Shown: positions 43,320 through 52,638 of the stretch, piece by piece
How positions within the stretch are numbered: position 1 is the stretch's first letter
Layout: each line of letters begins with the position of its first letter
Origin: an uncultured Bacteroides sp.
GTDB lineage: Bacteria > Bacteroidota > Bacteroidia > Bacteroidales > Bacteroidaceae
Assembly (NCBI RefSeq): GCF_963677715.1
Contig: NZ_OY782493.1
Location: forward strand, 620,001 to 684,000
Reading direction: 5' to 3'
DNA: 64,000 nt
Position numbers and translations under genes: made by a program
Notes under the pieces: model-generated
What the model was told of the DNA's origin: nothing
The model's database searches: none
Seen by the model: the letters and a program-made list of their open reading frames with translations, nothing else

Positions 43320-44096
43320 ATGAAAACGAAGCAAGAAATCGTGTCTAATTGGCTTCCTCGTTATACAAAACGTAACCTGGAAGATTTCGGAGAATATATT
43401 CTGTTGACTAACTTCGACAAGTATGTAGAGATATTTGCTGAAGAATTCAGTGTCCCTATTTTAGGCAAAGACGCTAATATGATATCGGCTTCTGCTGAGG
43501 GCATTACAATTATCAATTTTGGTATGGGTAGTCCTAATGCTGCAATCATTATGGACTTATTAGGCGCAATCACTCCTAAAGCCTGTTTGTTTTTAGGTAA
43601 ATGTGGTGGCATCGACAAAAAAAATAAAATCGGAGATTTAATTCTTCCTATTGCTGCTATTCGTGGTGAAGGAACATCTAATGATTATTTTCCTGCCGAA
43701 GTTCCGTCGCTCCCTGCATTCATGCTACAGCGTGCTGTCTCTTCTGCTATACGCGATCATGCACGAGATTATTGGACAGGAACTGTTTATACAACCAACC
43801 GTCGTATTTGGGAACACGATGATGATTTTAAAAATTATTTGAAAACAACACGTGCCATGGCTGTAGATATGGAAACAGCTACGGTATTTAGTGTGGGTTT
43901 CGCCAATCATATTCCAACCGGGGCTTTACTACTTGTTTCAGATCAGCCTATGATTCCAGAAGGAGTTAAAACTGATAAAAGCGACAATATTGTTACTCAG
44001 AACTATGTAAAAGAACATGTACAGATAGGCATTGCGTCTCTGCGAATGATTATTGATGAAAAGAAGACTGTAAAACATTTGAAATTCGACTGGTAA
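43320..44096 (+). CDS. amn: AMP nucleosidase
   Basis: Hydrolyses AMP to adenine and ribose-5-phosphate. The 258-residue protein belongs to the nucleoside phosphorylase superfamily and is the short Bacteroidota form. Sequence marks are GITIINFGMGSPNAAIIMDLLGA, FLGKCGGID, the phosphate/ribose-site DYFPAEVPSLPAF and the VDMETATVF motif with its catalytic-site glutamate. It precedes holA by 13 bases on the same strand. Confidence 0.9.
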   Translation: MKTKQEIVSNWLPRYTKRNLEDFGEYILLTNFDKYVEIFAEEFSVPILGKDANMISASAEGITIINFGMGSPNAAIIMDLLGAITPKACLFLGKCGGIDKKNKIGDLILPIAAIRGEGTSNDYFPAEVPSLPAFMLQRAVSSAIRDHARDYWTGTVYTTNRRIWEHDDDFKNYLKTTRAMAVDMETATVFSVGFANHIPTGALLLVSDQPMIPEGVKTDKSDNIVTQNYVKEHVQIGIASLRMIIDEKKTVKHLKFDW

Positions 44097-44109
44097 CATA
44101 TTTACTTTT

Positions 44110-45129
44110 ATGGCAAAACAAGAATTGACTTGTAATGATATACTGAAAGAATTAAAGGCGAAACAATATCACCCCATTTATTATTTAATGGGAGAGGAAT
44201 CTTACTATATAGATTTGATTGCTGATTACATTACAGATAATGTCTTAACAGAAACCGAAAAAGAATTTAATTTAACGGTATTCTATGGAGCTGATGTGGA
44301 TGTAGCCACTGTTATAAATACGGCTAAACGATATCCTATGATGTCTGAACATCAGGTAGTGGTGGTCAAAGAAGCTCAAACAATCAGAAACATTGAGGAA
44401 CTGGCTTTTTATCTGCAAAAACCACTGAGCTCTACTATTTTGGTTATTTGCCATAAACATGGAGTGCTTGATAGAAGAAAAAAATTAGCGGCTGAAATAG
44501 AAAAAACCGGACTGCTATTTGATTCGAAAAGGATAAAGGAGGCTGGCTTACCGGCTTTTATAACTTCATATCTCAATCGTAAAGGAGTAGATATAGAAGC
44601 GAAATCAAGTGCAATGTTAGCTGATTTTATAGGGACTGACCTCAGTCGGCTTACCGGCGAATTAGAAAAATTAATTATAACTTTACCTTTAGGGCAAAGC
44701 CGTATTACGCCCGACCAGATAGAGAAAAATATTGGCATAAGTAAGGATTATAATAACTTTGAATTACGTAGTGCATTGGTCGAAAAAAATGTACTGAAAG
44801 CGAATAAGATAATTAAGTTTTTTGAGGAAAACCCTAAAGCTAATCCTATTCAAATGACATTGCCATTGCTATTTAATTTTTTCTCAAATCTCATGCTTGC
44901 TTACTATGCTCCTGATAAATCGGACATGGGTATTGCCACAATGCTAGGTCTAAGAACGCCTTGGCAGGCGAAAGATTATATGGCTGCTATGCGCAGATAT
45001 AGCGGGGTAAAAACGATGCAAATTATTAGTGAAATAAGAACAGCCGATGCAAAGACGAAAGGCGTTGGTAATGGTTCTATGAAAGACGGGGATATTCTCC
45101 GTGAATTGGTTTTCTCTATTTTGCATTAA
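44110..45129 (+). CDS. holA: DNA polymerase III delta subunit
   Basis: Part of the clamp loader that opens the sliding clamp for replication. The 339-residue protein starts with the HolA pattern (LKAKQYHPIYYLMGEESYYIDLIADYI). It continues with YPMMSEHQVVVVKEAQ and a C-terminal helical domain with LADFIGTDLSRLTGELEKLI. Walker residues are absent, as normal for delta. It follows amn. A 1-kb AT-rich gap lies downstream. Confidence 0.93.
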   Translation: MAKQELTCNDILKELKAKQYHPIYYLMGEESYYIDLIADYITDNVLTETEKEFNLTVFYGADVDVATVINTAKRYPMMSEHQVVVVKEAQTIRNIEELAFYLQKPLSSTILVICHKHGVLDRRKKLAAEIEKTGLLFDSKRIKEAGLPAFITSYLNRKGVDIEAKSSAMLADFIGTDLSRLTGELEKLIITLPLGQSRITPDQIEKNIGISKDYNNFELRSALVEKNVLKANKIIKFFEENPKANPIQMTLPLLFNFFSNLMLAYYAPDKSDMGIATMLGLRTPWQAKDYMAAMRRYSGVKTMQIISEIRTADAKTKGVGNGSMKDGDILRELVFSILH

Positions 45130-46103
45130 TCTTTTTCGGGCAGGGGGTATTGTTTAAACTTTGCCTAGCTGTTTTCTCTGCAGCTATTCTTTTTTCGGCT
45201 CTTAAGGTAGATAGATGTTTTTTGTATATTTCCTCTTCTTGTTCATAATTCACTTTCTATATGTTTTTATTGCTTCTTATACAAGTATCATTTTGGCATA
45301 AATGAAAATGCAAGGACTAAAAGAGTCTTTTATGCTGGAATGATATTAATTCTATAACCAAAATAGTGTATAACTGATTGTTTACCAGTTATTTACGTGT
45401 AATTAAAAGGCCTCAGATTTCGTTTATTTGCTTTTGCTTTCCATTAGTGCGAAAATATGGCTATAAATTCAGCTTAGGTACTGGATGTTTGTTTTTCATC
45501 CTAAGAGGATTATATATATAATTTGTACATTGTACCATTTTCACTAACGCGATTCATTTCTCTATTCTTTTTTGTATTACTATTTTTCACTCATGTAATT
45601 TATAATATTGTTTATTAGACTATTTACATTTGTGTTTATGTATAAATGTAAATAGCTAAAGGTTTTTCTGATTACATTTGAACGTTATACTTATAAAGTA
45701 GTTCTGTAATAATTTTATTCACACAAATATATTCATTTTTGCTATTTTAGGCAAATAGGTTTTAACATTCAATTTTATAGATGTTATATATCTAATATTC
45801 AATATATTATGTATGTTATTTAAATTTATAGTTAATTTATATTTGAATTATCATTTGACAAATGTAACATGTTGGTTATGTTCTATATTAATATAAATAT
45901 AACGTACTTATTATGAGTATATTACTTATTTTATATAAATAAATACTATATTGCATATTCTTATAATATTGATCTTTTTCAACGAATATATTTAATCAGG
46001 AGCTCTCTGTATTACATTTGTTATAGTATCTAATATTACAAATATAATTTGCTTTTGTGATTTGGAATGTTTACTTTTGTATTCGCTGTTTTCGCACATT
46101 ATT
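45130..46103. other. AT-rich non-coding region with repeated TTACATTTG motif
   Basis: Nearly 1 kb without a credible gene on either strand. It holds a 12-bp inverted repeat CTATTTACATTT (45620-45631) / AAATGTAAATAG (45644-45655). TTACATTTG occurs at 45624-45632, 45672-45680 and 46012-46020, and its reverse complement at 45859-45867. Base composition is markedly more AT-rich than flanking genes. It leads up to the XRE regulator, so the motifs may be operator sites, but that is inference. Confidence 0.5.
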
Positions 46104-46135
46104 TTTGTGAATAATGGTATTATAGAATATATTTG
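46104..46135 (+). promoter_or_regulatory. Promoter of the XRE regulator gene
   Basis: TTTG (46104-46107), 20-base spacer, TATATTTG (46128-46135). Transcription would begin only about 8 bases before the ATG at 46150. Confidence 0.75.
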
Positions 46136-46149
46136 TAATAAAGTGAGGT

Positions 46150-46602
46150 ATGGAAATTAAAGACAGAATTAAGGTTATAATGGAAAGAGAGAATTTAGCT
46201 CCGGGTACCTTTGCCGAGAACATAGGTATACAACAATCTACTCTTTCTCATATTTTGAATGGGCGTAACAATCCGAGTCTGGATGTTATAATGAAAGTGC
46301 ATCAAAGATATAATTATATAAATTTAGAATGGCTATTGTATGGAATTGGCAATCTTGCCGAGAAAGGTTCTTCTACAACCGATTATTTGCCTTCTCTATT
46401 TGATGAGAATCTCTTAAATTCAACTCAGCGGTCAGATGATCCGGAATATCGCAAGGAAATAGCCTTTAAAACTTCTGAAAATGCTGCTAAAGAGACTGTA
46501 AAACAGGAAATTAGATATATAGAACGACCTCTAAGGAAAATCACTGAAATAAGAATTTTTTTCGATGACAATACATACGAAACGTTCAAAGGTGAAAAAT
46601 AA
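46150..46602 (+). CDS. XRE-family helix-turn-helix regulator
   Basis: A 150-residue DNA-binding protein. Residues about 5-60 form a Cro/CI-type helix-turn-helix (KVIMERENLAPGTFAENIGIQQSTLSHILNGRNNPSLDVIMK). The rest is a charged linker and a short C-terminal domain ending RKITEIRIFFDDNTYETF, which may mediate oligomerisation. Target genes are unknown. Candidates are its own promoter, given the repeated motif upstream, and the pyrKD genes downstream. The message is nearly leaderless, with GTGAGG just before the start. Confidence 0.9.
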   Translation: MEIKDRIKVIMERENLAPGTFAENIGIQQSTLSHILNGRNNPSLDVIMKVHQRYNYINLEWLLYGIGNLAEKGSSTTDYLPSLFDENLLNSTQRSDDPEYRKEIAFKTSENAAKETVKQEIRYIERPLRKITEIRIFFDDNTYETFKGEK

Positions 46603-46634
46603 GTCGTAGTTCTGGCTTTTTGCGCATTTTCCTG

Positions 46635-46642
46635 TATCTTTG
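46635..46642 (+). promoter_or_regulatory. Promoter -7 element of pyrK-pyrD
   Basis: TATCTTTG, 36 bases before the pyrK start. It suggests pyrKD are transcribed separately from the XRE gene. Confidence 0.55.
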
Positions 46643-46678
46643 CCTAACGAATATGAATATACTCTCTTCTATAAATAC

Positions 46679-47455
46679 ATGAAAAAATTTATTCTAGACT
46701 TGATTGTCACAGAGAATGCTAAGTTGAGTGAAAACTATGTATTGCTTAAAATGACAGCTCAATCTCCGCTGCCTGATATGCTTCCGGGGCAATTCGCCGA
46801 ATTATTAATTGACGGTTCACAAAAAACTTTTTTGCGTCGCCCTATCTCTGTTAATTTCTTAGATAGAAAACGTAATGAAGTGTGGTTTTTAATCCAGATT
46901 GTGGGAGATGGAACGAAACATCTTGCGGAGGTTACGCCAGGCAATAAGGTGAATGTTATACTTCCATTAGGCAACAGTTTTACTATGCCGCTAAAGCCTT
47001 CGGACAAACTTTTATTAGTGGGTGGAGGCGTTGGTACTGCTCCTATGCTTTATCTGGGAGAGCAATTAGCTGCCAACGGCAGTAAACCAACTTTTTTATT
47101 AGGTGCCAGAAGCGATAAAGATTTGCTGCAACTAGATAAATTTGCTGCTTATGGTACTGTTTATGCTACTACTGAAGATGGAAGTTACGGTGAAAAAGGG
47201 TATGTAACCCAACATTCTGTTTTAAACGAGAGAGAGTTTGAACAGATTTACACTTGTGGCCCAAAGCCTATGATGATGGCTGTTGCTAAATATGCAAAAA
47301 ATAGAAATATAGCTTGTGAGGTTTCTCTTGAAAACACAATGGCATGTGGTATAGGTGTATGTCTTTGTTGTGTGGAGAACACGACTGAAGGGCATCTGTG
47401 TGTGTGTAAAGAAGGGCCCGTTTTTAATATCAATAAACTATTATGGCAAATTTAA
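46679..47455 (+). CDS. pyrK: Dihydroorotate dehydrogenase B electron-transfer subunit
   Basis: Passes electrons from dihydroorotate oxidation by PyrD to NAD+. The 258-residue protein has an FAD-binding beta-barrel ([10 protein letters not shown], the RxYS-like flavin motif), the NAD-binding domain with [13 protein letters not shown], and a C-terminal [2Fe-2S] cluster in [23 protein letters not shown]. The ATG at 46679 ([10 protein letters not shown]) is chosen over 46640. It overlaps pyrD by 13 bases. Confidence 0.94.
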   Translation: MKKFILDLIVTENAKLSENYVLLKMTAQSPLPDMLPGQFAELLIDGSQKTFLRRPISVNFLDRKRNEVWFLIQIVGDGTKHLAEVTPGNKVNVILPLGNSFTMPLKPSDKLLLVGGGVGTAPMLYLGEQLAANGSKPTFLLGARSDKDLLQLDKFAAYGTVYATTEDGSYGEKGYVTQHSVLNEREFEQIYTCGPKPMMMAVAKYAKNRNIACEVSLENTMACGIGVCLCCVENTTEGHLCVCKEGPVFNINKLLWQI

Positions 47456-48354
47456 GTGTAAATATAGGCGAATTAAAAATGAAAAACCCGGTGATGACTG
47501 CATCGGGAACTTTTGGGTACGGCGAAGAGCTTGTCGATTTTCTTGATATTGAGCGAATAGGCGGTATTATTGTAAAAGGTACTACTCTTCACGAGCGTGA
47601 AGGTAATCCTTATCCACGCATGGCAGAGACACCTTCGGGCATGTTAAATGCTGTGGGACTTCAGAATAAGGGGGTAACTTACTTTGCGGAACATATTTAT
47701 CCTCGCATTAAGGGTTTTAATACAAATGTAATAGTGAATGTATCGGGTTCTACGGTAGATGATTATGTAAAAACTGCTGAAATTATTAATGAACTTGACA
47801 ATATTTCTGCTATAGAGTTAAACATATCTTGTCCCAATGTAAAAGAGGGAGGTATGGCTTTTGGAGTGACAAGGTCAGGAGCATCAAATGTTGTTAAAGC
47901 TGTTCGTGAGGTTTACAAAAAGACACTTATCGTGAAACTTTCTCCGAATGTAACTGATATTACTGAAATAGCTCGTTCGGCAGAAGATAGTGGTGCAGAT
48001 AGTGTATCACTAATCAATACTTTATTGGGAATGGCCATTGATGCAGAGCGTAGATGCCCTGTACTCTCTACTATTACTGGCGGATTATCGGGGCCTGCAG
48101 TGAAACCAATCGCTTTACGTATGGTTTGGCAAGTGGCTAATTCAGTAAAAATACCTGTCATAGGTATGGGGGGGATAATGGATGGTAAAGATGCGGTGGA
48201 ATTTTTACTTGCCGGAGCATCTGCTATTCAAATTGGAACAGCAAACTTTATTGATCCTACGGTAGCTATAAAGGTAGAAGAATATATTAATAGTTATTTG
48301 GAGAGGCATCATTTTAAGTCTGTAACTGATATTATTGGTGCGCTTGAGGTATAG
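47443..48354 (+). CDS. pyrD: Dihydroorotate dehydrogenase B catalytic subunit
   Basis: Oxidises dihydroorotate to orotate in pyrimidine synthesis using FMN; class 1B, cytoplasmic. The 303-residue protein has the NAVGLQNKG substrate loop, [13 protein letters not shown] with the class 1 catalytic cysteine, [10 protein letters not shown] and the C-terminal FMN-phosphate motif [26 protein letters not shown]. It overlaps pyrK by 13 bases, so the two subunits are translationally coupled. Other pyr genes are not adjacent. Confidence 0.95.
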   Translation: MANLSVNIGELKMKNPVMTASGTFGYGEELVDFLDIERIGGIIVKGTTLHEREGNPYPRMAETPSGMLNAVGLQNKGVTYFAEHIYPRIKGFNTNVIVNVSGSTVDDYVKTAEIINELDNISAIELNISCPNVKEGGMAFGVTRSGASNVVKAVREVYKKTLIVKLSPNVTDITEIARSAEDSGADSVSLINTLLGMAIDAERRCPVLSTITGGLSGPAVKPIALRMVWQVANSVKIPVIGMGGIMDGKDAVEFLLAGASAIQIGTANFIDPTVAIKVEEYINSYLERHHFKSVTDIIGALEV

Positions 48355-48420
48355 TTCCTATCATATCTTATCTATTCGCATTTATTTTTATATAAATGAG
48401 TAAAATATTTACCCATAATA

Positions 48421-48465
48421 AAAGAGCATTACTGAAGATTTAATTAGGTGATGCTTTTTTCTTTT
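48421..48465 (+). terminator. Terminator after pyrD
   Basis: GCATTAC (48426-48432) pairs with GTGATGC (48448-48454), allowing one G-U pair, followed by a six-T run. Confidence 0.65.
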
Positions 48466-48510
48466 ATATATTAATCCGAAAATAATATAATGGTAAAAAT
48501 TATAATAATT

Positions 48511-48547
48511 TAAAAGGATATGCCTATTTGTAATGCATATCCTTTTA
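48511..48547 (-). terminator. Terminator after trmD
   Basis: TAAAAGGATATGC (48511-48523) and GCATATCCTTTTA (48535-48547) form a perfect 13-bp stem with an AT-rich flank, 30 bases beyond the trmD stop. Confidence 0.75.
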
Positions 48548-48576
48548 AATTTATTATAGTAAAATATTTTTTGTAA

Positions 48577-49254
48577 TTAATCTTCTAGCAAGTCCGGTCG
48601 AAGTTGTTTGGTGCGTTCTAAAGATTGTTGCAACTCCCATTCTTTAATTTTAGCTTCATGCCCTGAGAGAAGAATATCAGGTACCTTCCATCCGTTATAT
48701 TCTGCCGGACGGGTATAAACAGGTGCAGCAAGTAGGTTGTCTTGAAAAGAGTCTGAAAGAGCTGATTGCTCATCGGATATAACGCCTGGAATTATTCTTA
48801 TTATTGCATCTGTCATCACAGCGGCAGCGAGCTCACCACCAGTCAAAACATAGTCGCCAATGCTAATTTCTTTTGTTATAAAATGCTCACGGATACGATA
48901 ATCTATTCCCTTAAAATGCCCGCATAGGATGATCAAATTACCTGTTAAAGAGAGCGAGTTAGCCATTTGCTGGTTAAATAGCTCACCGTCAGGAGTCGTG
49001 AATATAACTTCATCATATTCACGTTCTGCTTTTAAGGAGTTGATGCAACGCTCAATAGGTTCAATTTTCATAACCATTCCCGCAAATCCTCCAAAAGGAT
49101 AATCATCAACGCGACGATATTTATCTTCTGTATAATCACGAAGATTATGAAGATGAATTTCGGCAAGTCTCTTATTTTGAGCACGCTTCATAATGGAACA
49201 ATTGAAGAAACCCTCAATCATCTCCGGAAGAACTGTTATAATATCAATGCGCAT
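48577..49254 (-). CDS. trmD: tRNA (guanosine-37-N1)-methyltransferase
   Basis: Methylates G37 of several tRNAs to prevent frameshifting. The 225-residue SPOUT enzyme has [17 protein letters not shown] at its start, [28 protein letters not shown] and the trefoil-knot/SAM segment [16 protein letters not shown]. It is at the short end of the family range. Single gene, divergent from ligA with back-to-back promoter elements. Confidence 0.95.
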   Translation of the reverse strand: MRIDIITVLPEMIEGFFNCSIMKRAQNKRLAEIHLHNLRDYTEDKYRRVDDYPFGGFAGMVMKIEPIERCINSLKAEREYDEVIFTTPDGELFNQQMANSLSLTGNLIILCGHFKGIDYRIREHFITKEISIGDYVLTGGELAAAVMTDAIIRIIPGVISDEQSALSDSFQDNLLAAPVYTRPAEYNGWKVPDILLSGHEAKIKEWELQQSLERTKQLRPDLLED

Positions 49255-49271
49255 ATGTCTTTAATTTCTTG

Positions 49272-49279
49272 CAAAAGTA
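49272..49279 (-). promoter_or_regulatory. Promoter -7 element of trmD
   Basis: TACTTTTG on the minus strand, 17 bases before the trmD start. Confidence 0.5.
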
Positions 49280-49301
49280 CAAATATTCAAAGATAAACAT
49301 G

Positions 49302-49309
49302 TATTTTTG
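49302..49309 (+). promoter_or_regulatory. Promoter -7 element of ligA
   Basis: TATTTTTG, 20 bases before the ligA start codon. Confidence 0.5.
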
Positions 49310-49326
49310 TCTGAAACAATGTTTGA

Positions 49327-51327
<2,001 letters not shown>

Positions 51328-51388
51328 CATTTTTATATTGCAGGCTTATTTTATATATCATAAAAGTAGGCGAAAGAGAAAATATTTG

Positions 51389-51396
51389 TACTTTTG
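51389..51396 (+). promoter_or_regulatory. Promoter -7 element of dapA
   Basis: TACTTTTG, 34 bases before the dapA start codon. Confidence 0.55.
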
Positions 51397-51430
51397 CAAT
51401 CATATTATTAAGAGATCATTATTAATACTC

Positions 51431-52324
51431 ATGATACAAACGAAATTGAAAGGAATGGGGGTAGCGTTGATTACTCCTTTCAAGGAGGATGAAAGCGTTG
51501 ACTATGATGCACTGATGCGATTGGTGGACTATTTACTCCAAAATAATGCGGATTTTTTATGTGTGTTGGGAACAACGGCTGAAACGCCAACACTGACAGA
51601 AGAAGAAAAGAAGAAGATAAAAAAAACTGTAATTGAGCGAGTGAATGGTAGAATACCCATCTTACTTGGAGTGGGCGGTAATAATACCAGGGCTGTTGCT
51701 GAAACTTTAAAAAATGACGATTTTACAGGTGTCGATGCTGTTTTATCTGTGGTCCCTTATTATAATAAGCCTTCTCAAGAGGGTATTTATCAACATTATA
51801 AAGTCATCTCTGAAGCTACTGAACTACCTATCGTACTTTATAATGTGCCGGGAAGAACAGGAGTTAACATGACAGCTGAAACGACTTTGCGAATAGCACG
51901 AGACTTTACTAATGTTGTGGCTATAAAAGAAGCTTCTGGAAATATTACACAAATGGATGACATTATCAAAAATAAGCCATCTAACTTTGATGTTATTTCG
52001 GGAGATGACGGAATTACTTTCCCATTGATAACGCTTGGTGCTGTAGGGGTTATTTCTGTTATAGGTAATGCATTCCCTCGTGAGTTTAGCCGCATGACTC
52101 GTCTTGCATTGCAAGGAGATTTCGCTAATGCTTTGGCTATTCATCACAAGTTTACAGAGTTATTCAATTTACTTTTTGTCGATGGTAATCCGGCGGGTGT
52201 TAAGTCGATGCTGAATGCGATGGGAATGATTGATAATAAGTTACGACTACCTCTGGTCCCTACCAGAATTACTACTTTTGAGTCTATTCGTAAAGTACTA
52301 AATGAATTAAATATAAAGTGTTGA
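51431..52324 (+). CDS. dapA: 4-hydroxy-tetrahydrodipicolinate synthase
   Basis: Condenses pyruvate and aspartate semialdehyde in lysine and diaminopimelate synthesis. The 297-residue protein has GTTAETPTLTEEE (47-59), the catalytic Y137 in LYNVPGRTG and the Schiff-base K166 in AIKEASGN. The frame extends to 51338, but the ATG at 51431 follows a promoter element and starts the family sequence. A shared terminator with the tRNA genes follows. Confidence 0.95.
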   Translation: MIQTKLKGMGVALITPFKEDESVDYDALMRLVDYLLQNNADFLCVLGTTAETPTLTEEEKKKIKKTVIERVNGRIPILLGVGGNNTRAVAETLKNDDFTGVDAVLSVVPYYNKPSQEGIYQHYKVISEATELPIVLYNVPGRTGVNMTAETTLRIARDFTNVVAIKEASGNITQMDDIIKNKPSNFDVISGDDGITFPLITLGAVGVISVIGNAFPREFSRMTRLALQGDFANALAIHHKFTELFNLLFVDGNPAGVKSMLNAMGMIDNKLRLPLVPTRITTFESIRKVLNELNIKC

Positions 52325-52366
52325 TGACGCGATTCTGGACTAGAAGTAGTTCATTATTTATTAAAT

Positions 52367-52404
52367 CACAAAAGAGAATGTCTTTTTAGGCATTCTCTTT
52401 TGTG
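52367..52404. terminator. Bidirectional terminator between dapA and tRNA-Arg genes
   Basis: A perfect 14-bp stem CACAAAAGAGAATG (52367-52380) / CATTCTCTTTTGTG (52391-52404). The right arm reaches the last two bases of the first tRNA gene. Confidence 0.85.
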
Positions 52405-52476
52405 ACCGCGACAGGATTCAAACCTGTAACCTGCTGATCCGTAGTCAGCTACTCTATTCAGTTGAGCTACGCGGCC
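52403..52476 (-). tRNA. tRNA-Arg (anticodon ACG), copy 2 in transcription order
   Basis: On the minus strand a 74-base cloverleaf folds. Acceptor GGCCGCG pairs with CGCGGTC (one G-U), with discriminator A. The anticodon stem GCTGA/TCAGC holds loop CTACGGA with anticodon ACG, and the T arm is ACAGG/CCTGT around TTTGAAT. CCA is not encoded. Identical to the copy at 52493-52566. Confidence 0.95.
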
Positions 52477-52492
52477 ATTTGTTAACAAAAAG

Positions 52493-52566
52493 TGACCGCG
52501 ACAGGATTCAAACCTGTAACCTGCTGATCCGTAGTCAGCTACTCTATTCAGTTGAGCTACGCGGCC
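52493..52566 (-). tRNA. tRNA-Arg (anticodon ACG), copy 1 in transcription order
   Basis: Same 74-base sequence as 52403-52476. Start points are 90 bases apart and the short flanks are alike, so the pair looks like a tandem duplication transcribed from one promoter. Confidence 0.95.
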
Positions 52567-52582
52567 ATTTGTTTAACGGGTG

Positions 52583-52590
52583 CAAAGATA
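52583..52590 (-). promoter_or_regulatory. Promoter -7 element of the tRNA-Arg pair
   Basis: TATCTTTG followed by CACCC on the minus strand, 17 bases before the first tRNA. Confidence 0.6.
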
Positions 52591-52638
52591 CAGCCTTTTT
52601 CTGAATTAACAAATCTTTGGCGGGTTTTTTCGTGAGAA

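Noticed and set aside
52403-52566. tRNA-associated attachment site of an integrated element
   Set aside because: The repeated sequence is two complete tRNA genes 90 bases apart, with no integrase or phage genes on either side.
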